Shown in pieces: positions 16,394 to 23,595 of a DNA stretch of 64,000 bases. The translations under genes and the position numbers were made by a program. Positions within the stretch are counted from its first letter, which is position 1, and each line of letters begins with the position of its first letter. The DNA is taken from assembly GCA_017541025.1 (NCBI GenBank), contig JAFXZY010000034.1, forward strand, positions 1-64,000, in the 5' to 3' direction. The DNA comes from Bacteroidaceae bacterium. GTDB taxonomy: Bacteria > Bacteroidota > Bacteroidia > Bacteroidales > Bacteroidaceae. The notes under the pieces are model-generated. The model saw nothing but the letters and a program-made list of their open reading frames with translations. It searched no databases and was not told the origin of the DNA.

Positions 16394-18523
16394 CTACTGC
16401 CCCATGTCCTCCGCTACGGCCTGTGCCGCCATCGAACGCTGCACCATCTGGATTTCCTCGGCGGTGCGCAGCATGACGATATACCCGCGCTGGCCGCCCC
16501 ATTTCACGCGACGGAACCCCAGTTCGGCAAAGGCACGGCCCATATAGACGGGTGACAACTTCTGCGAGATGTTGCAACTGACAATCTGCAAGGCGCGACC
16601 CACACTCATGAATACGCCGCCCTCCAACTCCCTGGGCTGTCGGAAGTACAACTGCACCAGTTCATGCTCCAGCCGGGGCGTCTCATACTGGCGGTTGTGT
16701 TCCGACAGCCGCACAATATCATCCCTCGAAAACCAGTACTGGAAACCCGAGCGATAGAGCGCATACGCCTGAGAGTAGATGCCCTCATAGTCGAAGGGAT
16801 GCTCCCTCGGCGACTGTATGCTCTCTATCTCGAACGGCAGCCAGCGGCGGTTGCCCGTAGGGTCAGAGAGGAACTGCACGTTGTTGCCCGTACCGCAGAA
16901 CGATGCGATGTGCTTGCGATGCTCGTGGAAGTGGGCATACGCCGCACGCTCGTCGATGCTGGGCATGGTGACGGCAGCCTTCAACTGGTTCAGTTCCGCG
17001 GGCCGCATGGTATCCAGTTCCTCACAGCACACCAGCCCGTACTGCGCCAGCGTCAGCAGGTCGTCGCGCCCCATACGATTGGCATTGGTCTTGGTATAGA
17101 AGTATCTTGACAGTTCCGGCGGCAGGAGGAAATTGAACCACGTCGTCTTGTACGAGCCTTGTTCGCCTATCAGCACCAGGATGACGTTGTTCACCACGCT
17201 ATCGTCCACCCATCCGGCAACCATCGCCACAAGCCACTTCCTCAGGTACTGACAAAAGAGCTCCTGATTAGCCGCTCCACCCTTCACCCTCACCGTCTCG
17301 GCCAACTCTCCGATATAGTCTTTCTGTGATGTAGGCGGGGAAAGGCTCTCCAGATACGCCTTGAACGGATGAAACTCTTTGACGAAGTCGCTTTCTATCA
17401 CCCGGTAGATGTCCTGCGCATTCACCCGTCCCGTCTTCGACATCTCCGACCACAGCGAATTCACCACGCGGTCTGTTATGGGCTGCCATTTGTTTATGCT
17501 CCCCTCGCCCTTTGGAGAGGGGTCGGGGGTGAGGCTTTCCACCCGCCCCGTAATCACGTTATGCCTCAGTCGGATGTGCTCACCGAGGAACGCCTTGATC
17601 TCCTCCACCGATGCAAACCCGCTGCTGCCTCCCCTGCCCGCCGCATAGTTGTGCTTCTGTCCGCCACGGCTGCCGTGCTCCTCCTCCTTCTCATAGCACG
17701 ACGCGATGATGTCCGCCGTGCGCTCATAGTCCGGGAACTCGCTGACGGCCCACTCCCTGGCAGCCTCCAACGAGAAGCCGAACTGGTTCAGCCGGTAGCC
17801 CACGCGCATCACGTAGTCGTTGTGCGAGCCGTCGGCATACACCGCCCCCTTGGCCTCCACCTCTGGCCGGATAGTTTTGTCGTACACCCTGCGGATGCGG
17901 GCCAGTTCTCGTTGCCGCCTGCGCTGCGCCTTCTGCGGCTCCTGCATCCGTTCCCATTCGCTGTCTATCCACGCGGCCGCAAATGCCTCCGCCTTAGGAT
18001 TGAAGTACACCGCCTCGTCGTGCGCCACCACCGTCAGCCGCGTCACGTTCTTACATTTCTCGTCCGTCTCCGCGCCGATCAACTGCCCGTAGTACGCATT
18101 GCCCGCTGCAAACGCCTTGCGGTAGAACTGTATCTGCTGCTTCAGGTTATACCCTTCGTCCAGTTCGTGGCGGTACAGCACCCGCAACCCCTCGCCGCTG
18201 ATCGTCGTATAGCACAGCAGCGTGTGCGGGTCGGCCAGAATTTTCAATTTTCCATTTTCAATGATCAATGGATCGGCGTGGTCAAAGTCCACCATCGCCA
18301 CTCCCGTCAGCCTCACCACATGCTTCTGCGCCTTGCCGCCCTCGAACACGCACGGCACGGCAAACAGCATACTCTCGTTCTTCAGCGAGTCCAGCCGGTA
18401 CAGCCGATACCCCTCTGTCAGTTCCCTTGTCCGCTGGTCAGAGCGGATAGCCTCGACCATCGCCTCCAACGTACTGCTGACAGGCACCTTGTCCCAGAAA
18501 TTACGAAATACTGATACTTCCAT
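16394..18523 (-). CDS. VirE/VapE primase-helicase-like protein
   Basis: A 709-residue protein. The N-terminus is a BT4734-like VirE_N domain (MVDFDHAD near residue 75), and the C-terminal half is a VirE/VapE P-loop domain with GEQGSYKTT (Walker A) and a downstream CCEEL acidic motif. Such proteins are replication or primase-like and are found on phages and islands. The start at 18523 is downstream of TACCTTCG (about 18547-18555). Two repeat-derived inserts are in frame: ESLTPDPSPKGEGS (17500-17538) and an AT-rich word repeat read as IIENGKLKILAD (about 18239-18272). Confidence 0.85.
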   Translation of the reverse strand: MEVSVFRNFWDKVPVSSTLEAMVEAIRSDQRTRELTEGYRLYRLDSLKNESMLFAVPCVFEGGKAQKHVVRLTGVAMVDFDHADPLIIENGKLKILADPHTLLCYTTISGEGLRVLYRHELDEGYNLKQQIQFYRKAFAAGNAYYGQLIGAETDEKCKNVTRLTVVAHDEAVYFNPKAEAFAAAWIDSEWERMQEPQKAQRRRQRELARIRRVYDKTIRPEVEAKGAVYADGSHNDYVMRVGYRLNQFGFSLEAAREWAVSEFPDYERTADIIASCYEKEEEHGSRGGQKHNYAAGRGGSSGFASVEEIKAFLGEHIRLRHNVITGRVESLTPDPSPKGEGSINKWQPITDRVVNSLWSEMSKTGRVNAQDIYRVIESDFVKEFHPFKAYLESLSPPTSQKDYIGELAETVRVKGGAANQELFCQYLRKWLVAMVAGWVDDSVVNNVILVLIGEQGSYKTTWFNFLLPPELSRYFYTKTNANRMGRDDLLTLAQYGLVCCEELDTMRPAELNQLKAAVTMPSIDERAAYAHFHEHRKHIASFCGTGNNVQFLSDPTGNRRWLPFEIESIQSPREHPFDYEGIYSQAYALYRSGFQYWFSRDDIVRLSEHNRQYETPRLEHELVQLYFRQPRELEGGVFMSVGRALQIVSCNISQKLSPVYMGRAFAELGFRRVKWGGQRGYIVMLRTAEEIQMVQRSMAAQAVAEDMGQ
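17500..17538. repeat. Palindromic repeat in the VirE gene
   Basis: CTCCCCTCGCCCTTTGGAG, then AGGGGTCGGGGGTGAGGCT; the in-frame product is SLTPDPSPKGEGS. Confidence 0.75.
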
Positions 18524-18629
18524 ATTTGATAAAGAATTTCTCGGGTGCGAAGGTAAAGATAATACGATAAAGCAATCCCCCATACACGGGGGATATGTAT
18601 GGGGGAATATATATGTTCAGATAAATTAC

Positions 18630-19142
18630 TCAGTCGAAGAGTTTCTTTAGGCAGTCTTGGAATTCGATTGACTGCTGAAGGTTAAGCGCGTCGTAGTAGT
18701 CGCGGTACATCTTCTGTCTTTTCCAAAGGGTTCCGAACACCTTCCATTTGTTGCGGATACCCAGCCGCTCCGCCATCGCGTTGGCCAATAGTGCCGCCTT
18801 GGTACGTGATAGCTTTGGCTGGTAATGTTCATCCACGTAGCCTGCTTCTTGCGCTTTCTGCCATAGTTCCATTGCCGCTTCGGTAGCGAGTTCGTTGGGT
18901 AGGCCATTGGCTTCTTCAGAGTTATCTTTTCCCCTCGCCTTTTGGAGAGGGGTTGGGGGTGAGGCTGGTGGTAGGGGATTGGCCTCTATTCTTTGCGTTT
19001 CAATCTTATCCACGTGCTGTGCACCTGGCGACACATATACTATTTGTAGGTGGCTGAATTGTTGGTCGTAGCCTGCTTGATGCAGCCGTTCAAGCAGGCG
19101 ATTCAATTCATCGAGGCTATCCTCGTCGTTATTGTAATTCAT
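18630..19142 (-). CDS. Hypothetical basic protein upstream of VirE
   Basis: A 170-residue soluble protein with no recognised domain. It starts with an acidic segment (NNDEDSLDELNRLLERL) and ends in a helical, basic part (KLSRTKAALLANAMAERLG then LWKRQKMYRDYYDALN). The middle contains PASPPTPLQKARGKD, an in-frame copy of the palindromic repeat read in a different frame (18928-18968). The start at 19142 is preferred because the longer frame crosses the large dyad at 19241-19380. It lies 106 bases before the VirE start and may be its operon partner. Confidence 0.6.
   Translation of the reverse strand: MNYNNDEDSLDELNRLLERLHQAGYDQQFSHLQIVYVSPGAQHVDKIETQRIEANPLPPASPPTPLQKARGKDNSEEANGLPNELATEAAMELWQKAQEAGYVDEHYQPKLSRTKAALLANAMAERLGIRNKWKVFGTLWKRQKMYRDYYDALNLQQSIEFQDCLKKLFD
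18928..18968. repeat. Palindromic repeat in the 18630-19142 gene
   Basis: TTCCCCTCGCCTTTTGGAG, then AGGGGTTGGGGGTGAGGC, read as ASPPTPLQKARGK. Confidence 0.75.
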
Positions 19143-19240
19143 ATTCTTATTATCGTCCAATCTTCTTAAACAAAACTTGTTGGTAATGTAAGTATTGTGA
19201 TTTTTGGAAAAAAAGTGGGGCATTATTGGTACATTAACGA

Positions 19241-19380
19241 CAAAACTTCCAGGCCAACGCCAATCAGCCTTACTCCAAGTTGTCTGTACCGCCAATGCCC
19301 ACACCATATGGTGTGAGCAGGCAGACAATCTTTCTTGGAGTAAACTGAGAAACTAAATTTTGGCGTTGTTCGGAAGTTTA
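19241..19380. repeat. 140-bp nested inverted repeat (MITE-like)
   Basis: Nested arms: AAACTTCC (19243-19250)/GGAAGTTT (19372-19379); CAACGCCAA (19255-19263)/TTGGCGTTG (19360-19368); TTACTCCAAG (19270-19279)/CTTGGAGTAA (19334-19343); TTGTCTG/CAGACAA; and central ACACCATATGGTGT (19301-19314). The arms pair in order, so the element can form one long cruciform. It has no coding potential. The rest of 19143-19519 holds no gene. Confidence 0.85.
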
Positions 19381-19519
19381 CAAGAAAGCTGTCATAGCTC
19401 CATAATCACAATATACTGGGTGCAAAGTTACTATTATTCCCTAATACACCCAAATAATTATGGATATTTCTTTTATGGACTCATGACACTTTTCTTCGTT
19501 TGAGGGGTTCAACAACATG

Positions 19520-19609
19520 TTATTTATTTTTAAAGATTTCTCTCAACGCCTTTTCGATGTTCTCACCTCGCAACCCACGGACGAGGGTGGTGATGATTCT
19601 CTTGTTCAT
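19520..19609 (-). CDS. Possible 29-residue peptide / GLPGLI signal remnant
   Basis: Starts MNKRIITTLVRGLRGENIE and ends LREIFKNK. The first seven residues nearly match the signal peptides of the upstream GLPGLI genes, and the preceding DNA also matches theirs, so it may be the remnant of a sixth paralogue. Alternatively it is a real small gene ending the operon, 10 bases after the last GLPGLI stop. Confidence 0.3.
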   Translation of the reverse strand: MNKRIITTLVRGLRGENIEKALREIFKNK

Positions 19610-19619
19610 ATTGATGTGT

Positions 19620-20483
19620 TTATTCTAACTCTAACGGGTCATAGGGAAATTGCTTTGACTTCGGTTGTCCCGTTGCTCTGTCGACGGCGCCACCTGCTTT
19701 CAGGTGGTCACGATTGGCTGCTACCTGTAGTTTATAGATGTGGGCGCGGCTTTCCTTGCGGAAGCCCTCGTATTTGCGCTTGGTGATGGGGAACGTGCCG
19801 GAGCGCAGGCTGACAGCTTCCCATGTGTAGAGCCGCTGCGTGTCGTTAAGCTTCAGTATCAGTCCGGGCAGACCGCCGAACGACCAAGGGCCGAGGCGCA
19901 CGGGGATGTCGGCTGCAAACCACGCTTCAAAGTCGCGGCCCCGCCAGTGGCATGTCGCTTTCTGGCATTCGTGGCCGAGGATGGTCTTTCGCTCGTTGGC
20001 CAGCGTCCATTTCTGCTGTGCGGCAGGCTCGGTGTAGTAGGCGTTGTAGCGTTCCATGGCCCACGGCATCCAGGCGTAGAAGGTCTGTTGACCCTGCTCG
20101 GTGAATATCTCCGTTGATTGGTATTCGCTCCAGTACTGCCCCTCGCGACCTATCGTATAAAAGGTACTGGGCACGCCCTCGGCGTTGGGGTTGGCTTTCA
20201 TATAGGCGTCGTAGAGCGAGTCGCCCCGCTCCAGGAAGCGGCTATAGTGCTTGCTCAGTTGCTTGCCCGCCCGCAGGATGTGCAGGTCGAGGTACGTGTC
20301 AGGGTTGCCAATGTCCGTAGCGTTCAGTGCATACTCCACTTCGAGCTGTGCCTGTCCCACTACGGTGGTCTTTCCCACGCCCCTCGGCTTCGGCCTCATG
20401 ACGTGTCCCTGTTTCTGCTGTGCCATCGCCCCGCCGCAAATGGCGGCGAGGGCGAGGAAACTGATGATGATTCTCTTGTTCAT
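19620..20483 (-). CDS. GLPGLI family protein (paralogue E)
   Basis: A 287-residue secreted protein with a signal peptide (residues 1-21, GGAMAQ). The diagnostic core is CQKATCHWRGRDFEAWF, then FGGLPGLIL near residues 170-210, and the protein ends in PLELE. The GLPGLI family is restricted largely to Bacteroidota, and its function is unknown. It is the last full gene of an operon with a TonB-dependent receptor; spacings to the preceding paralogue are about 12 bases. The CxxxxC pair in the core could form a disulfide or bind a metal. Confidence 0.9.
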   Translation of the reverse strand: MNKRIIISFLALAAICGGAMAQQKQGHVMRPKPRGVGKTTVVGQAQLEVEYALNATDIGNPDTYLDLHILRAGKQLSKHYSRFLERGDSLYDAYMKANPNAEGVPSTFYTIGREGQYWSEYQSTEIFTEQGQQTFYAWMPWAMERYNAYYTEPAAQQKWTLANERKTILGHECQKATCHWRGRDFEAWFAADIPVRLGPWSFGGLPGLILKLNDTQRLYTWEAVSLRSGTFPITKRKYEGFRKESRAHIYKLQVAANRDHLKAGGAVDRATGQPKSKQFPYDPLELE

Positions 20484-20495
20484 ATTGATATCTGC

Positions 20496-21362
20496 TTATT
20501 CTAACTCCATCGGGCTATAGGGCTTGTCGTGGAAAGTGTTTCCTTCGAGTGAAGTGACCTTGCCCCCATAAAGCACGGTAAGCCAGTTGATGTTGATTTT
20601 CTTCTGAAGCTTCAGCATGTTCTCACGCTTTACTTTCTTAAACCGCGAGAAGTTCCATTGCATAATGGGACGTTTCACCCGTTCCAACTTCACCAGTTCG
20701 AAGTTGTACTCCTTCTTAGCATCGGAGATTTTTACGATGAGTCCAGGCAGGCCGCCAAACTTCCACGGGCCGCGCTGGATGGGAATTTCAGATGTGAACC
20801 ACGCCTCGTAGTCACGGCCACGCCATCGGCAGGTGGCCTTCTGGCAGTGGTAGCCGTGGATGGTCTGCTGCTCGTCCTTCAGCGTCCATTGCTGCTTCGG
20901 CACAGGCTCAGTGTACTGGCAACATTCGCGGTCGAGATTCATCGGCATGATGGCATACTCCGTCAGTTGTCCGTCCTTGATGTAAATCTCGTCGAATTGG
21001 TATTCCGACCAGCGGCTGGGATATTTGCCGCCGAATGTCCGACTGGCAAAGCCGCTTTCCCCGTTGCTGTTCTTTATCTGCTTCGGCTTATAGATCGAGT
21101 CGCTGTGTGCCACGAAATAGCTGGAATATTTCGTGTACTGTTTGCCAACCTGCAGCCATCCGAGGTCAATGTAGGTGTTCTCGTCCTTGATGTCGGTAGC
21201 ATTGAAGGCGTAGTACACGGTCACCAGCGCCGTGTCTATCGCCATCGGCGCGATTCCTCCTCTCCTTGAAGAAGGCGGTACATCTCCTTGTTTCCACTGA
21301 GCGTATGCCCCGCCGCAAACGGCTGCAAGGGCGAGAATGACGGTGATGAGTCTATTGTTCAT
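20496..21362 (-). CDS. GLPGLI family protein (paralogue D)
   Basis: A 288-residue secreted protein with a signal peptide ending GGAYAQ. The core is HCQKATCRWRGRDYEAWF, then FGGLPGLIVKISD, and the C-terminus is SPMELE. It diverges more from B and C than they do from each other. It starts 12 bases after paralogue C stops. Function unknown; the shared core and tail suggest all five act on related partners. Confidence 0.9.
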   Translation of the reverse strand: MNNRLITVILALAAVCGGAYAQWKQGDVPPSSRRGGIAPMAIDTALVTVYYAFNATDIKDENTYIDLGWLQVGKQYTKYSSYFVAHSDSIYKPKQIKNSNGESGFASRTFGGKYPSRWSEYQFDEIYIKDGQLTEYAIMPMNLDRECCQYTEPVPKQQWTLKDEQQTIHGYHCQKATCRWRGRDYEAWFTSEIPIQRGPWKFGGLPGLIVKISDAKKEYNFELVKLERVKRPIMQWNFSRFKKVKRENMLKLQKKININWLTVLYGGKVTSLEGNTFHDKPYSPMELE

Positions 21363-21374
21363 GATATGATCAGT

Positions 21375-22253
21375 TTACTCTAACTCCATCGGGTCGTAGT
21401 CGTGCGGCGAGGATTGTAGGTCGCCGACAGTGCCATCGGGGTTGAAATCGCGGATGCCAGCTGTTTTCCTGTAGTTGCGATTGAAGGCAATCTGTAGTTT
21501 CCAAGTATGGGTGCGGTTGGATTTCATGAATTCCTCCTTCGGGTACTGCCAGATGGGGAACTCGCCCTTTTCGATGGCTATGGCCTCGAAGACATAGAGG
21601 CTGTCCACATCGTGAATCTTCATGATGAGTCCTGGCAGTCCGCCAAACTTCCACGGGCCACGACGAATAGGGATGTCGGACGCAAACCAGGCAATGTAAT
21701 CACGACCGCGCCAGTGACAGGTGGCACGCTGACAGGGGTGACCGAGGAACGTAGCTGTATCTGACTGTAATGTCCACTCCTGCCCTGTCCACTTCTCCTC
21801 ATACCGCTGCGGCCATTCCTGTCCGGCAGGCATCGTAGCCCATTCGTTGAGAGTGTCGCCGTGGATAAAGATGTTAGAGTGCTGGTACTCGCTCCAGATG
21901 TCAGGCTTCCTGCCCTGCATCCACCAAGTACCGTTGGGATAGCCTTTGGGATGGGGGTTGGCCTTGGCCCATTTGACGCGCTCATCATCGGCTTGCTCCA
22001 CGAAGAGACTGCAATATTTCGTCATCTTCTTGCCAATCTGCAACTGCCCGCAGTCGAGATACGTGCTGTCTTGGGTGATGTCCGTGGCACCCCATGCATA
22101 GAGTATGCGTAGATCCGCCGTATCAATGGCTTTACGTGCCAAGACCGTGTTGTGCTTATTCATAGGCAGCATAGCTCCACTCTGCTTATACTGCGCCAAC
22201 GCCCTTCCGCACACGGCGGCGAGGGCGAAGGCTGTCAAGATGATCTTTTGCAT
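21375..22253 (-). CDS. GLPGLI family protein (paralogue C)
   Basis: A 292-residue secreted protein with a signal peptide ending RALAQ, CQRATCHWRGRDYIAWF and FGGLPGLIMKIHD, and the tail DPMELE. It is a close duplicate of paralogue B: long stretches such as YLDCGQL, WSEYQ and GQEWPQRY are shared. The ATG at 22253 is used; a GTG two codons earlier is possible. It starts nine bases after the small TonB-like gene stops. Confidence 0.9.
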   Translation of the reverse strand: MQKIILTAFALAAVCGRALAQYKQSGAMLPMNKHNTVLARKAIDTADLRILYAWGATDITQDSTYLDCGQLQIGKKMTKYCSLFVEQADDERVKWAKANPHPKGYPNGTWWMQGRKPDIWSEYQHSNIFIHGDTLNEWATMPAGQEWPQRYEEKWTGQEWTLQSDTATFLGHPCQRATCHWRGRDYIAWFASDIPIRRGPWKFGGLPGLIMKIHDVDSLYVFEAIAIEKGEFPIWQYPKEEFMKSNRTHTWKLQIAFNRNYRKTAGIRDFNPDGTVGDLQSSPHDYDPMELE

Positions 22254-22262
22254 AGCCACACC

Positions 22263-22673
22263 TTATTTGTATCTGAACTGTACGGCATGTGAGGCACTTT
22301 GGCGGACGGCCTTGCCCTTCAGCTTGGCGGGCTGCCATTTGGGCATCTTCTTGACGAACTGCATAGCGGCGGCATCGAGGGCGGGATGCACTTTGAGGCT
22401 GTCGGGAACCTTGATATTACTGATGCTTCCGTCGGCTTCAATGACGAAATGGACGACGACCGTCCCCTGTGCCTTGTCTTTCTCGGCTTCTGCAGGATAC
22501 TTCATGTTACGCATCATAAAGCTCATCATGCCCTCCTGTCCTCCGGGGAACATGGCGCGCTGGTCCACCTGCTCGGGTGAATAAATGGGTTTCGTGGTCT
22601 GTGCCGAACTCTCGGCTGTGCCTGCCAGCAGCATCATGGCTGCAGCAAAGGCAATCTTCATGTACTTTCTCAT
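22263..22673 (-). CDS. Periplasmic TonB C-terminal domain protein
   Basis: A 136-residue protein with a cleavable-looking signal peptide (MRKYMKIAFAAAMMLLAGTA, then ESSAQ) followed by a single TonB C-terminal domain (MKYPAEAEKDKAQGTVVVHF, then MPKWQPAKLKGKAV). It has no proline-rich spacer and apparently no retained membrane anchor, so it may be soluble in the periplasm. The domain is closely related to the one fused to the sigma factor at 27537-28484. An earlier in-frame ATG at 22715 overlaps paralogue B and would extend the N-terminus. Confidence 0.8.
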   Translation of the reverse strand: MRKYMKIAFAAAMMLLAGTAESSAQTTKPIYSPEQVDQRAMFPGGQEGMMSFMMRNMKYPAEAEKDKAQGTVVVHFVIEADGSISNIKVPDSLKVHPALDAAAMQFVKKMPKWQPAKLKGKAVRQSASHAVQFRYK

Positions 22674-22707
22674 GTTGTTAATGCTTAAAGTTGTTAATAA
22701 TAATAAT

Positions 22708-23586
22708 TTATTCAAGCTCTAAAGGCTCATACTCGTGCGGTTCGGACAGCAGGTCACCGATGGTGCCGTCCGGGTTCATGCGTCGTCGCCCTGCTGTCTT
22801 TTTGTAGTTGCGGTTATAGGCGACTTGCAGCTTCCACGTATGGGTGCGGCTGGACTTCATGAATTCCTCCTTCGGATACTTCCAAAGGGGGAAGTTGCCA
22901 TTCTCTATGGCTACGGCCTCGAACGTGTAGAGGCTATCGACATCGTGAATCTTCATAATCAGTCCCGGCAGTCCTCCGAACTTCCACGGGCCGCGACGGA
23001 TGGGGATGTCGGGCGCAAACCATGCCACGAAGTCACGGCCCCGCCAGTGACAGATGGCACGCTGACAGGGATGGCCGAGGAACGTAGCCGTGTCTTCCTG
23101 TAACGTCCACTCCTGACCCGTCCATTTCTCGTCATACCGCTGCGGCCATTCCTGCCCCATCGGCATGATGGCCCATTCGCTGAGGGTGTCGCCGTGGATA
23201 TAGATGCTGGAGTACTGGTATTCGCTCCAGATGCCGGGCTTGCGGCCGCGCATCCACCACGTGCCGTTGGGAACATTCTGTGCGTGCGGGTTCTGCTTGC
23301 CCCATTCCACCCGCTGACTGTCGGCCACCTCAATGAACCAGCTGCTGTATTTCGTCATACGCTTCCCAACGAGCAACTGTCCGCAGTCCAGATAGGTGCT
23401 GTCCTGGGTGATGTCGGTGGCTCCCCACGCATACTTGATGCGCAGGTTGGCCGTATCGATGGCCTTGCGTGCCAGAACGGTGTTGTGACTTCCGTTGGCG
23501 TAGGCTCCGCTCTGTTTCCACTGGGCTTTCGCCCCGCCGCAAATGATGGCGAGGGCGAGGAAACTGATGATGATTCTCTTATTCAT
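22708..23586 (-). CDS. GLPGLI family protein (paralogue B)
   Basis: A 292-residue secreted protein with a signal peptide (MNKRIIISFLALAIICGGA), CQRAICHWRGRDFVAWF and FGGLPGLIMKIHD, and the tail EPLELE. It is the closest relative of paralogue C, suggesting recent tandem duplication around the TonB-like gene. It starts nine bases after the receptor stops. In the core the usual ATC is AIC, but both cysteines are retained. Confidence 0.9.
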   Translation of the reverse strand: MNKRIIISFLALAIICGGAKAQWKQSGAYANGSHNTVLARKAIDTANLRIKYAWGATDITQDSTYLDCGQLLVGKRMTKYSSWFIEVADSQRVEWGKQNPHAQNVPNGTWWMRGRKPGIWSEYQYSSIYIHGDTLSEWAIMPMGQEWPQRYDEKWTGQEWTLQEDTATFLGHPCQRAICHWRGRDFVAWFAPDIPIRRGPWKFGGLPGLIMKIHDVDSLYTFEAVAIENGNFPLWKYPKEEFMKSSRTHTWKLQVAYNRNYKKTAGRRRMNPDGTIGDLLSEPHEYEPLELE

Positions 23587-23595
23587 ATTGTTACT

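Noticed and set aside
17369..18514. A 381-codon plus-strand open frame opposite the VirE gene
   Set aside because: It is antisense to a gene with clear VirE and P-loop motifs, and its product is compositionally biased without any domain.
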